Positions 34,689-43,917 are shown, counted from the stretch's first letter. The stretch is 55,808 bases of DNA from an uncultured Mycolicibacterium sp. (GCA_945957405.1 CAMFLL010000002.1:1-55808); one strand, 5' to 3'. Made by a program: numbers and translations. The notes: generated by a model from the letters alone, not told the origin.

Positions 34689-34718
34689 AAACCTTATACT
34701 TCATAGGTATAAAGTCAA
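34689..34718. promoter_or_regulatory. 30-bp operator/promoter element, copy 2
   Basis: Identical over 30 bases to 22175-22204, 12.5 kb away, and placed before the ferredoxin gene on the same strand orientation. It contains the CTTATAC-7-GTATAAAG inverted repeat and the TTGACT hexamer on the minus strand. Identity does not extend past the element, which argues for selection on a binding site rather than recent duplication. Confidence 0.75.
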
Positions 34719-34815
34719 CGGGTGAGGTGAGGTCGAAATCGATCCGAGTGTCTCCCTGACGCCGTCGGGTCCGGCGGGATGGGCTGACTCGGGCTCGCCG
34801 GGGACTACACCGCCG

Positions 34816-35637
34816 TCAGCCGAACTCCAGGAGTGTGAGCACACCACGGATGCGACGCACGAGCGGCAGCCGGTAACCCGCCTCGATGACGGTGTTGACC
34901 AGAAGGCCGCGGCCAGGTTGCAGGCGGACATCCTCGACGGCCGTCACACCGGGGATCTCGACCAGGCGTGCGGCCCCGCCGACGTCGAGGCTGAACGGCA
35001 TCGGCGGCACCTGGTAGCGCCGTGACGGTCGTAGCCACCCGCGCCGCGCCAACCCCGCGAACCAGGCCGGCGGTAGATCGAACAGCATCTTGCCGCCCGG
35101 AAAGCGTTGTGCGCATTCACCAATGAGGTTCAATGCCTGATCGGGTTCCAGGTACATCAACAGGCCCTCGGCCGTGATGAACACGCCGTCGGCCGGGTCG
35201 ACCAGGTCCATCCAGGTGAAGTCCAGGGCCGACTGGGCGCACAGCGTGATCCGGTCGGACTGCGGCAGCAGCTTGCGCCGCAGTGCCACGATCGGTGGCA
35301 AATCGACTGTCAGCCAACGAAACCGGGCGCCGTCGTCATCCAATCTCCAGAAACTGGTCTGCAGCCCCTCGGCAAGTGCCACCACCGTCGAGGCGGGATG
35401 GCGCTGAAGGTACCGCCTGGTGACGTGGTCGAAGGTGCGGGCGCGGATCGCCATGTCCTGGCGGGACTGCCCGAACCGGGTGAAGTCGTAGTCGATCGAG
35501 TCGACGAGCCGGCTGGCCATCGGGTCGTCGAGGATCGCATCGGGCCGCCGTGCCTCGGTCGACCGGCTGTACAGCGTCAGTAGTGCCGTCTCCGAGACCC
35601 CGGACAGGTCGGCTCTGTGCTTGTCGGTGGCAGCCAT
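34816..35637 (-). CDS. Class I SAM methyltransferase, leucine-carboxymethyltransferase family
   Basis: A 273-residue COG3315-type O-methyltransferase, common in mycobacteria. Family blocks visible are RARTFDHVTRRYL, VVALAEGLQTSFWRLDD (SAM site), VDLPPIVALRRKLLP and GVFITAEGLLMYLEP. It is a paralogue of the next gene, sharing EGLQTSFWRLDD, the FITAEGL-MYL block and the C-terminal LLEF ending. Substrate unknown. ATG 35637 chosen; a TTG lies three codons upstream. Confidence 0.85.
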   Translation of the reverse strand: MAATDKHRADLSGVSETALLTLYSRSTEARRPDAILDDPMASRLVDSIDYDFTRFGQSRQDMAIRARTFDHVTRRYLQRHPASTVVALAEGLQTSFWRLDDDGARFRWLTVDLPPIVALRRKLLPQSDRITLCAQSALDFTWMDLVDPADGVFITAEGLLMYLEPDQALNLIGECAQRFPGGKMLFDLPPAWFAGLARRGWLRPSRRYQVPPMPFSLDVGGAARLVEIPGVTAVEDVRLQPGRGLLVNTVIEAGYRLPLVRRIRGVLTLLEFG

Positions 35638-35750
35638 CCCCGTCAACCCTACCGATGGCGCAGCGCCGCTTCGGGCTGCGCGACGAGCCCGTAGGTGCCG
35701 GGCCTAAGCTCGGCCCGCTCGACGAGAACCTGGATGGTGTCCAGCGAGCA

Positions 35751-36575
35751 TCAGGCGAACTCCAGCAGCGTCATGCTGGTCAGCATCGACCGGACGACTG
35801 GCACACGGTTCAGGGCGGGAGCGGCCAGCACCTTGAAGATCCCGCGGCCGGGTACGTGCGGAACGGTGCGAGCGCTCCGCACACCGGGGATCTGGCCGGC
35901 GAGCCCGATCGCGTCGGACGGCGTGATACCGAACGGCATAGGCGGGGTGCGGTACCGGCTCGAGAGCCGGACACCGCCCTTCATGGTCATCCTGCTGAAC
36001 ATCGGCGGGATGGTGTCGAACATCATCTGCCCGCCCGGGAACCGCTTAGCGCAGTCGGCGATCAACGACCGGACATCGGCGGGATCGAGGTACATCATCA
36101 GCCCTTCGGCGGTGATGAACACTCCGTCCGACGCGTCGACCCGGTCCATCCAGCTGCGGTCCAGCGCTGACTGCGCGATGTTGACGATGCGGCGGTGTTC
36201 CGGCAGCAGCTGCTCGCGCAGCGCCATCACCGGCGGCAGGTCCACCGAATACCACGAGTGTTCACCGGCCAGACCGCGGTCGTCCAGCCTCCAGAAGCTG
36301 GTCTGCAGGCCTTCGGCAAGAGCCACCAGCGCGGCCCGCGGATGGCCGGCCAGGTAGTCGACGGCCACAGCGTCGAAGGCCGCTGCGCGCAGCGCGTGCG
36401 ACTGGTTGGGCCTGCCGAATTTGCGGTAGTCGTAGTCGATCGCCTCATACAGTGCGATCGCCATCGGGTCGTCGATGATGCCGTCGGGGCGCTTGGCCTC
36501 GGTGGCCCGGTTGTACAGCGTCCACAGCGTGGTTGTGGAGACGCCTTCGAGGGTGTTGCCGTCGATCACACTCAC
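35751..36575 (-). CDS. Class I SAM methyltransferase (Rv1153c/Omt-like)
   Basis: A 274-residue paralogue of the preceding gene and by position the counterpart of M. tuberculosis omt (Rv1153c). The SAM-binding stretch is VALAEGLQTSFWRLDD, followed by SVDLPPVMALREQLLP and GVFITAEGLMMYLDP. GTG 36575 opens the conserved protein (SVIDGNTLEG). It diverges from the Rv1155-like gene over 43 bases. Substrate unknown. Confidence 0.87.
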   Translation of the reverse strand: MSVIDGNTLEGVSTTTLWTLYNRATEAKRPDGIIDDPMAIALYEAIDYDYRKFGRPNQSHALRAAAFDAVAVDYLAGHPRAALVALAEGLQTSFWRLDDRGLAGEHSWYSVDLPPVMALREQLLPEHRRIVNIAQSALDRSWMDRVDASDGVFITAEGLMMYLDPADVRSLIADCAKRFPGGQMMFDTIPPMFSRMTMKGGVRLSSRYRTPPMPFGITPSDAIGLAGQIPGVRSARTVPHVPGRGIFKVLAAPALNRVPVVRSMLTSMTLLEFA

Positions 36576-36609
36576 CGTGCCGATCGTAGAGAACGTGCTG
36601 CGGTCGTAG

Positions 36610-37050
<441 letters not shown>

Positions 37051-37101
37051 TTTGACGCCGACGTCCGCTCGTGGCGACCGCGTGCGGGATAGGCTGCCGT
37101 C

Positions 37102-37275
37102 ATGGGCCAGCATGAAATGCCGGAAGACGAGACGAAGAAGAAGTTCCGCGAAGCGCTGGAACGCAAGAACTCCAAGTCGGGTTCGGGGACATCGCACAAA
37201 GACGGCGGGGCCAAGCAGTCCAAGGCGCACGGGGCTGTCGAAGGCCGTCGGGAATTCCGCCGGAAGAGCGGCTGA
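37102..37275 (+). CDS. DUF5302 small basic protein, 57 aa
   Basis: A short protein starting MGQHEMPEDETKKKFREAL and ending EGRREFRRKSG. The pattern of an acidic start, TKKKFREALERKN, a Gly/Ser spacer with HKDGGAKQ and a basic RRKSG end matches DUF5302, found across actinobacteria and of unknown function. ATG 37102. It follows the Rv1155-like gene by 51 bases and ends at a strong hairpin. Confidence 0.85.
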   Translation: MGQHEMPEDETKKKFREALERKNSKSGSGTSHKDGGAKQSKAHGAVEGRREFRRKSG

Positions 37276-37285
37276 CACAGAGGTG

Positions 37286-37320
37286 CCCACCCTCGAGCGA
37301 CGATGTCACTCGAAGGTGGG
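37286..37320. terminator. Bidirectional hairpin terminator
   Basis: CCCACCCTCGAG (37286-37297) pairs with CTCGAAGGTGGG (37309-37320), 11 of 12 bases, with an 11-base loop. It lies between the convergent DUF5302 and acyltransferase genes and is well placed to end both transcripts. Confidence 0.75.
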
Positions 37321-37332
37321 TGCTGGATTGGC

Positions 37333-38643
37333 CTAGCGGGCTGCCGGGATGCGGACCGGTATCCGGCTGAGCAGCCGGGCGGCGATGAGCGCCGCGAGCA
37401 TCACTGCGACGCAATAGATCCCGTCGTCCTTCAAGCCCCATTTGACCGCGGCCAGCGTGGCCGCCCCGGCCAGGCACAGCAACACCCCGACCGTCGCACT
37501 GCGCAGACCGGTATCGCTGGGCACCGGCCCGTCCCATCCCGGTAGCGCGTTGTTCTCCAGCGGGCGCAGCACGACGAACAGGACCGCGACCACCGCCATC
37601 ATGATCAACAGCTGAATCACGCTGAGCAGCAGCATGTCCGGTTGCCCGGGGTATCGGTAGAGGCTGAACTGGTCGAAGGCCAGGTGCATCAGCAGCAGGG
37701 CGGGCATATGCCACAGGTACAGCGTCATGGCCCCGGAGTTGCCGATGGCCGCCAGCCACCACACCCGGGGGCGTCGAGCCCACCGTTCGATTGCGGGTGC
37801 GGCGGCAATTGCGAACGCGCACATCATGATCGCGTGACCGGCCAGCAGTAGCGACGGTGGTGTCATGTTGGCGATCCGCTGTCCCTCGATGCCGACCAGG
37901 CTCAGTTCGTAGGGGCCGGCGACCAGCAGTGCGATGTTCACCCCGAGCATCGCCACACCGACTTTGACGGCGGTTCGGCCGTCGAGCAGCCGGCGGCGGT
38001 AGGCCACGCCGAACAGGCCAGGGATCAGCCACACCACCATGTTGAGGTAGCCGAGCAGGGCCAGCCCGGGCACGTGCACCCGGATCAGGTCGACGGCCAT
38101 CACCAAGGCGTAGACGCCGGCCACGGCGGCTGCCAGCTGGCCGGTCCCGGTGACACGGTGCAGCAGCGGTACGGCGGCGAGCATCAGGACGTAGGCACCC
38201 AGGAACCACAGCAGTTGCACCGAGATCCCGGCGATCGGTTCATAGATGTGCACCCCGACGGCGCGGTGCAGGAACATCAGCGTGACGGTCCAGAACGCCA
38301 GGTAGTAGAAGACCGGCCGGAACAGCCGGGTGCACCGCTTCATCAGCCAGCCGCCCCACCCGGTGCCCGGTGTCCAGGACTGCACGCAGGCCGCCGCACC
38401 GGCGAAGAAGAACAGCGGCATGATCTGGAAAACCCAGGTCAACGCCTGGAACACCACGGATGTGGTGAGCAGATTGCCCCAAATGAACACGTCGTCGCGG
38501 ATCATGCTCGTGGCCATGACGGCGTGCCCGATCACCACACCAATGAGCGCGCCGATGCGGATGACGTCGATGGCGCGGTCACGGTCGGGTGGAGTGTGCT
38601 CGGCAACCTCGGTTGGCGTGGGAAAGCCCAGCTTGTTTGGCAT
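37333..38643 (-). CDS. Membrane acyltransferase, family 3
   Basis: A polytopic inner-membrane protein of 436 residues in the acyltransferase-3 (PF01757) family. The N-terminus reads RDRAIDVIRIGALIGVVIGHAVMA, with the conserved His of the first helix, followed by about ten further hydrophobic helices. Such enzymes transfer acyl groups to sugars or lipids at the membrane. Substrate unknown. It is followed upstream by an MFS gene on the same strand, 24 bases away. Confidence 0.87.
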   Translation of the reverse strand: MPNKLGFPTPTEVAEHTPPDRDRAIDVIRIGALIGVVIGHAVMATSMIRDDVFIWGNLLTTSVVFQALTWVFQIMPLFFFAGAAACVQSWTPGTGWGGWLMKRCTRLFRPVFYYLAFWTVTLMFLHRAVGVHIYEPIAGISVQLLWFLGAYVLMLAAVPLLHRVTGTGQLAAAVAGVYALVMAVDLIRVHVPGLALLGYLNMVVWLIPGLFGVAYRRRLLDGRTAVKVGVAMLGVNIALLVAGPYELSLVGIEGQRIANMTPPSLLLAGHAIMMCAFAIAAAPAIERWARRPRVWWLAAIGNSGAMTLYLWHMPALLLMHLAFDQFSLYRYPGQPDMLLLSVIQLLIMMAVVAVLFVVLRPLENNALPGWDGPVPSDTGLRSATVGVLLCLAGAATLAAVKWGLKDDGIYCVAVMLAALIAARLLSRIPVRIPAAR

Positions 38644-38667
38644 GCGGCAAATGTAAAGCCGCCCCGA

Positions 38668-39942
38668 CTAGGTAGAAGTCACCAATTTTGCGCGACGCTC
38701 CTGCACCAGGATCGCCGCGAGGCACAGTGCGGCCAGTACGGCCACTGCGACCGCGAAGGCCACCCCGGCGGTTTGAAGTCCCCAGTGCTGGGCTGCCAGT
38801 CCTTCGCCGATCACAGGCAGGGAAATGGCGATGTAGGCGACCACGAAGTATGTCGAACTGACCTCGGCGCGCTGCCCGGGCGGGGTCTGCTCGGCGACGG
38901 CGGCCAATCCCCGGGCGAAGCTGATGCCCTGGCCGATGCCGGCCACCACCGCGCTCGCGATCAAACCCGGCAACGACGAGACGTGCAGTGAGACCGCGAG
39001 CATCCCCATGGCGACCACCAGGATCGCCGATCCCAGCGCGACGGCCCGGGCCGGCGTGATGCGGCCGGCGAACAGTTGCGCCACCGCCGAGGACAGCAGC
39101 ACCGAGCCGGCGATGGCGCCGGCGATCGCGTGGTTGTCGATGCCGATGACGCCGGAGATGAATGACGGCGCGACCGCAGTGAACAGGCCGGTGACGGCGA
39201 AGCCGGCGAATGCGGCGATGGCGGCGGTGGTGAACACCGCCCGGGTCTGCGGCGGCACGGCCAGCCGTTGCAGGCCGATGCGGCCCCTGCGCTCGGAGGT
39301 TTCCGGGGAGAGCACAACCGCGACGACGGCCAGCAGCACCAGGGCGATGTGGATGACAAAGCTGAGTTGCAGTGGAGCCGGCGCGTACTGGACCAGGATG
39401 CCGGCCAGCAGCGGCCCCAGACCCAGACCGCCGATATTGGCCACCGTCGCCACTGCGGCCGCCCGCGGGCGCCAAGATTCTGGCGCCGACTCGATCACCG
39501 CTGCGGTCGCGGTGCCGGTGAAGATACCCGCCGACAAGCCGGAGAGCAGCCGGCCGACGAGCAGTACAGGAACGGTGTCGGCCAGCAGGAACACGACTGC
39601 GCTGGCGAGCGCGAAGGCAGCGCCGGCGAGCAGCATCGGTCGTCGGCCCACGGCGTCTGACCAGCGGCCGAACGCCAGCAGTGCGAACAGCACGCCGATG
39701 GCATAGGTGGCGAAGATGACCGTGGTGGTGAAGACCGCGAAGTGCATGCGCTCGGCATACAGCGCGTACATCGGCGTCGGCAGCGTCGTGCCCACCATGA
39801 TCGCGGCGAACGCATACGCCAACAGCGCAAAGCCGTAGCCGCGGCGGCGCGGTGATGCTGTCGGTCCGGCGATGGCGGCGGTCTCTTCCTGGAGTTCGGG
39901 CACCTGGCGGTCAACGCCTCGGGTACCCCCATATATGCCCAC
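38668..39942 (-). CDS. MFS transporter
   Basis: A 12-helix MFS protein of up to 424 residues with the loop FGRWSDAVGRRPML after helix 2. Substrate unknown. The longest frame starts with GTG 39942, but that codon lies in the base of a 20-bp hairpin and has no ribosome site; GTG 39903 (VPELQEE) is an equally plausible start. Precedes the acyltransferase gene on the same strand, so the two may be one unit. Confidence 0.83.
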   Translation of the reverse strand: MGIYGGTRGVDRQVPELQEETAAIAGPTASPRRRGYGFALLAYAFAAIMVGTTLPTPMYALYAERMHFAVFTTTVIFATYAIGVLFALLAFGRWSDAVGRRPMLLAGAAFALASAVVFLLADTVPVLLVGRLLSGLSAGIFTGTATAAVIESAPESWRPRAAAVATVANIGGLGLGPLLAGILVQYAPAPLQLSFVIHIALVLLAVVAVVLSPETSERRGRIGLQRLAVPPQTRAVFTTAAIAAFAGFAVTGLFTAVAPSFISGVIGIDNHAIAGAIAGSVLLSSAVAQLFAGRITPARAVALGSAILVVAMGMLAVSLHVSSLPGLIASAVVAGIGQGISFARGLAAVAEQTPPGQRAEVSSTYFVVAYIAISLPVIGEGLAAQHWGLQTAGVAFAVAVAVLAALCLAAILVQERRAKLVTST

Positions 39943-39999
39943 GAGCAGACACGGACTCGCACTTTTCCGTCGGGAATCATGCGAGTCCGCGTCTGCTCG
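39942..39999. terminator. Near-perfect 20-bp inverted repeat
   Basis: The arm 39942-39961 pairs with 39980-39999 at 19 of 20 bases around an 18-base loop. On the minus strand it follows the symporter stop (40015) by 15 bases and so is likely to end that operon. The arm sequence (GAGCAGAC...GGACTCGC) resembles hairpins I recall as dispersed between mycobacterial genes, so it may also be a family of repeated elements. Confidence 0.7.
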
Positions 40000-40014
40000 G
40001 CGAATATATCGGTC

Positions 40015-41643
40015 CTAGTGCGCGATGGCCTTCTCGGCGCCCACGCCGGTCAGCGACCGCACCTCCATCTCGGCGTTGAGCTCGGGATCGCCGGTGTCAC
40101 GTGATGTCAGCGTGCCGACGATGCCGAGGATGAATGCCAGCGGAATCGACACGATGCCGGGGTTGGCCAACGGGAACCACGCGAAGTCGGCGCCCGGGAT
40201 CATCGACGTCTTCGAACCGCTGACCGCCGGCGAGAAGATGATCAGCACCAGTGTGGTGATCAGGCCGCCGTACATGCTCCACAACGCGCCACGGGTGTTG
40301 AACCGCTTCCAGTACAGCGAATACAGGATGGTGGGCAGGTTGGCGGCCGCCGCGACCGCGAACGCCAGAGCCACCAGGAATGCGACGTTCTGGCCGTTGG
40401 CCAGGATGCCCAGCCCGATCGCGAACACACCGAGCACCACCGCCGTGATCCGGGACACCCGCACCTGCTCGTCCTCGGTGACCTTGTGCGACTTCAGCAC
40501 GCTGGCGTAGATGTCGTGCGCAAACGATGCCGACGCCGTGATGGTCAGGCCCGCGACCACGGCCAGGATGGTCGCGAACGCGACCGCCGAGATCACCCCG
40601 AGCAGGATCACCCCGCCGAGTTCGAATGCCAGCAGCGGCGCCGCCGAGTTCACGCCGCCCGCGGCGCCCAGGATGCGGTCCGGTCCCACCAGGGCCGCGG
40701 CACCGTAGCCGAGGACGAGGGTGAACAGGTAGAAGGCGCCGATCAGCGCGATGGCCCACACCACCGAACGCCGGGCTTCCTTGGCCGTCGGCACGGTGTA
40801 GAACCGCATCAGCACGTGGGGCAGGCCCGCGGTGCCGAGCACCAACGCCAGCGCCAGCGAGATGAAGTTGATCTGCGAGGTGAGCGAACCGCCGTACTGT
40901 GCGCCCGGCGCCAGCACGTCGCGCTTGGCGACACCCTCGGTGGTCGCGCCGGAGATCGCTGACTGCGCCGAGCCGAGAATTTCGGAGAGGTTCAGGCCGA
41001 ATTTGGCCAGCACCATGACAGTCATGAACCCGGCGCCGACGATCAGCAGGACGGCTTTGATGATCTGCACCCATGTGGTGCCCTTCATGCCGCCGACCAG
41101 CACGTAGACGATCATCAACACGCCGACGACGGCGATCACCAGCGACTGTCCGCTGCGGCTGTTGATGTTGAGTAGCAGTGCCACCAGGCCACCCGCGCCG
41201 GCCATTTGCGCCAACAGGTAGAACAGCGAGACCGTCAACGTCGAGGTCGCCGCCGCCACCCGTACCGGACGCTGCTTCAGCCGGAAACTCAGCACGTCGG
41301 CCATCGTGAATCTGCCGGTGTTGCGTAGTAATTCGGCCACCAGCAGCAGGGCTACCAGCCATGCCACCAGGAACCCGATGGAGTAGAGGAAGCCGTCGTA
41401 ACCGTAGACCGCGATGGCGCCGGCGATACCGAGGAAGCTGGCCGCCGACAGGTAGTCGCCTGCGATGGCGATGCCGTTCTGCGGGCCGGAGAAGGAGCGG
41501 CCACCGGTGAAGAACTCGTCGGCGGTGGCGTTGCGCTTGCTGGCCCTGATCACCACGACCATGGTGACGACGACGAAGGCCGCGAAGATACCGATGTTGG
41601 CGGCCGGATTGCCGACCGTCTCGGCGGCGAGGAACGTGGTCAT
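40015..41643 (-). CDS. Sodium:solute symporter, ActP/MctC-like
   Basis: A 542-residue SSS-family transporter with 13-14 helices, similar to cation/acetate and monocarboxylate symporters. Family signature regions include GDYLSAASFLGIAGAIAVYGYDGFLYSIG and the later GLPHVLMRFYTVPTAKEAR. It overlaps the small DUF485 gene (ATGA), the usual yjcH-actP order. Likely imports acetate, pyruvate or propionate. Ends 15 bases before a strong hairpin. Confidence 0.9.
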   Translation of the reverse strand: MTTFLAAETVGNPAANIGIFAAFVVVTMVVVIRASKRNATADEFFTGGRSFSGPQNGIAIAGDYLSAASFLGIAGAIAVYGYDGFLYSIGFLVAWLVALLLVAELLRNTGRFTMADVLSFRLKQRPVRVAAATSTLTVSLFYLLAQMAGAGGLVALLLNINSRSGQSLVIAVVGVLMIVYVLVGGMKGTTWVQIIKAVLLIVGAGFMTVMVLAKFGLNLSEILGSAQSAISGATTEGVAKRDVLAPGAQYGGSLTSQINFISLALALVLGTAGLPHVLMRFYTVPTAKEARRSVVWAIALIGAFYLFTLVLGYGAAALVGPDRILGAAGGVNSAAPLLAFELGGVILLGVISAVAFATILAVVAGLTITASASFAHDIYASVLKSHKVTEDEQVRVSRITAVVLGVFAIGLGILANGQNVAFLVALAFAVAAAANLPTILYSLYWKRFNTRGALWSMYGGLITTLVLIIFSPAVSGSKTSMIPGADFAWFPLANPGIVSIPLAFILGIVGTLTSRDTGDPELNAEMEVRSLTGVGAEKAIAH

Positions 41644-41981
41644 CGGGCTCCTCCCTCCAGTTCGTGGCGGATCGCCTCGGCCCGCGGATCGAGTTCACGG
41701 TTGGCGAAGCGGACGTACAGCCCGGTGATGACGAATGTCGTGAGGAACTGGCCCAGCCCGATGATCAGGCCGAGGTTGATGTTGCCCCACACCTTGGTGG
41801 CCATGAAGTCATGCGCGAAGGCGCCGAGGATGACGTACACGGCGTACCAGATGAGGAAGAACGCCGTCATCGGAAACACGAAGCGGCGCAGGCGGGTCCG
41901 GAGTTCCTGGAACTCGGGGCTGGCCTGCGCGGCGAGAAACTGCTGACCCGTCGGGGCCGGCGGTGTATCGGTGGTGGGCAC
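41640..41981 (-). CDS. DUF485 (YjcH-like) membrane partner, 113 aa
   Basis: A small membrane protein with two helices (about 34-58 and 68-92) in the DUF485 family that accompanies ActP symporters. GTG 41981 follows AGGAG by seven bases. The stop overlaps the symporter start by 4 bases, so production is coupled. Probably assists or stabilises the symporter. Confidence 0.87.
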   Translation of the reverse strand: MPTTDTPPAPTGQQFLAAQASPEFQELRTRLRRFVFPMTAFFLIWYAVYVILGAFAHDFMATKVWGNINLGLIIGLGQFLTTFVITGLYVRFANRELDPRAEAIRHELEGGAR

Positions 41982-42126
41982 CGTGATGCTCCTGACCTTG
42001 AGGTTTGGTGTGAATCAGATGTGAACATCAGCCTATTGAGATACAGGTCACAGCCGAAGCGCGTTACAGCCTCAAGTCGGCGAAGCCCGGACGCCGTGCG
42101 GTAAGCGGTCAGCGAGGGTCGTTAAG

Positions 42127-42223
42127 CGGTTCGTTCCTCACCGCGCATCGTCACCGGGCAGTTGTTGTGGTGCCCGGTTCCTCCTCGCGGTTCGTCCCTC
42201 ACCGCGCATCGTCACCGGGCAGT
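42127..42223. repeat. 36-bp direct repeat covering a symporter 3' end
   Basis: 42127-42162 and 42188-42223 match at 35 of 36 bases, offset 61. The right copy holds the last codons and stop of the second symporter (LPGDDAR-stop on the minus strand); the left copy repeats these codons outside the gene. It looks like a short segmental duplication of the gene end. The rest of 41982-42198 shows no gene. Confidence 0.8.
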
Positions 42224-43917
42224 CGCTCCACGCCCATGCCCAGCCGCTCCGGCACATGCATCCGCGCGAAGATGGCCGCGACATCGGGCGGCGCACTGGC
42301 GGCGCTGAACCGGCTCACCACCACCATGGTCAGGAATGCCGCAGGCACGGTGATGGCGGCGGGATAGCCGAGCATCGCGGCGGGCCATCCACCCCACAAG
42401 TGCTCGTCGATACCGCCGGTGACCGCGACCGTCGTGGCCGCCCCGGACAGCAGACCACCCACCAGCAGGCCGCACACGGCACCCGCGCTGGTCAGCCCGC
42501 GCCACCAGATGCCGAGCACCAGCAACGGGCACAGCGTCGATGCAGCCACGGCGAACACCAGGCCGACGCTGCGCGACAGCTCGAGTGAGGAGGCCGCCAA
42601 CGCCAACGGGATGGGTACCGCGCCGCCGACGAGCGCAGCCAGTCGGAAATCGCGCACCCGACCCCGCAGCACATCGGTCGCCAACGCTCCGGCGATCGAC
42701 ACCAGTAGGCCCGACGACGTCGCCAGGAACGCCGCGATGGCACCGGCGGCCACCAGCGCGGCCAACGCAGCACCCGTCGGTCCGCCGATGGCCGCACTCG
42801 GCAGCAACAGTACCGCCGCGTCGGCCGTTCCGGTGATGAGCAGTTGCGGCACATAGAGCCTCGCGAAGACACCGAGCAGCGTCGGGAACAGGTAGAACAG
42901 CGAGAGGAGCGCTATCACCGCCAGTGCCGTGCGCCGCGCGGCGCGGCCGTCGGGGTTGGTGTAGAAGCGCACCAGCACATGCGGCAGCCCCATGGTGCCG
43001 AGGAACGTCGCCACGATGATCGAAAGTACTTGGTACAGAGGATGTTCGCCGCCCAGTCCGCCGCCGGATGCCAGCCACTCCTCGCCGGTGTCGGGGGCGC
43101 CCGCGACCACGGGGGTGGCGGCTCCGGCTGCCAGCGTCAGAACTGCACCCCGGTGCAGTTCGTACCGGCCCGGGCCCGGTAGCGCAGCACCATCGACGGT
43201 GACGCCGTCGGGCTGGGCCACCTGCACCACCACATCGGTCTCGACGGTGACGGTGGTCTGGTGCGGTACCGTCGGCGGCAGTGGCCCACCCAATTCGGGC
43301 CGCTCGGTGAGGAACAGCACCAGCAGTGCCAGCGCCGGCACCGCGATGGCGGTCAGTTTCAGCCAGTACTGGAACGCCTGGACGAACGTGATCGACCGCA
43401 TCCCGCCGCCCACCACGTTGGCGACAACGATGGTCCCGACGGCGACAGGTCCCAGCCACACCGGAACGCCCAGAAGGATTTTGAGGGTCAGGCCGGCACC
43501 CTGGTACTGCGGCACCAGGTACAGGACGCAGATCACGACGACGACCAGCATGGCCGCCGTCCGCACCCGCGGGGACCCCAGCCGGAACTCGGCGAAGTCC
43601 GGGACGGTGTAGGCGCCGGAGCGCCGCAGCGGCGCCGATACGAACAGCAGCAACCCCAGATAGCCCGCGGTGAAACCGACGGGATACCACAACGCGTCGG
43701 CACCGTACTTGGCCACCAGCCCGGCGACACCGAGAAAGGAGGCGGCCGAGAGGTATTCACCTGATATCGCGGCAGCGTTCCACCGTGGTCCGACGGTGCG
43801 TGAGGCCACCAGGAAATCGGACGTGGTGCGCGACAACCGGCCACCGTAGGCGCCGACGAGCACCGTCGCGAGTGCGGCCAGTAACAGGGCCGCCGCGGTG
43901 AACGCCGATGACGTCAT
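42199..43917 (-). CDS. Second sodium:solute symporter
   Basis: A 572-residue SSS-family protein, paralogous to the symporter at 40015-41643 (GEYLSAASFLGVAGLVAKYGADALWYPVG and GLPHVLVRFYTNPDGRAAR). It has a longer soluble insertion of about 80 residues (near 215-290) with beta-rich sequence (VTVETDVVVQVAQPDGVTV), which is absent from ActP. This insertion probably lies outside the membrane. Its ATG overlaps the upstream small membrane gene by 4 bases and the regulators follow upstream, so one operon joins sensor, regulator and transporter. Confidence 0.88.
   Translation of the reverse strand: MTSSAFTAAALLLAALATVLVGAYGGRLSRTTSDFLVASRTVGPRWNAAAISGEYLSAASFLGVAGLVAKYGADALWYPVGFTAGYLGLLLFVSAPLRRSGAYTVPDFAEFRLGSPRVRTAAMLVVVVICVLYLVPQYQGAGLTLKILLGVPVWLGPVAVGTIVVANVVGGGMRSITFVQAFQYWLKLTAIAVPALALLVLFLTERPELGGPLPPTVPHQTTVTVETDVVVQVAQPDGVTVDGAALPGPGRYELHRGAVLTLAAGAATPVVAGAPDTGEEWLASGGGLGGEHPLYQVLSIIVATFLGTMGLPHVLVRFYTNPDGRAARRTALAVIALLSLFYLFPTLLGVFARLYVPQLLITGTADAAVLLLPSAAIGGPTGAALAALVAAGAIAAFLATSSGLLVSIAGALATDVLRGRVRDFRLAALVGGAVPIPLALAASSLELSRSVGLVFAVAASTLCPLLVLGIWWRGLTSAGAVCGLLVGGLLSGAATTVAVTGGIDEHLWGGWPAAMLGYPAAITVPAAFLTMVVVSRFSAASAPPDVAAIFARMHVPERLGMGVERLPGDDAR

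Noticed and set aside
16241..34718. Genomic island brought in by an integrase
   Set aside because: No integrase, transposase, tRNA or flanking attachment repeats seen; base composition resembles the surroundings by eye.
40097..41698. 533-residue frame parallel to the first symporter
   Set aside because: Other frame of the same strand with His/Arg-rich nonsense; the SSS transporter explains the region.
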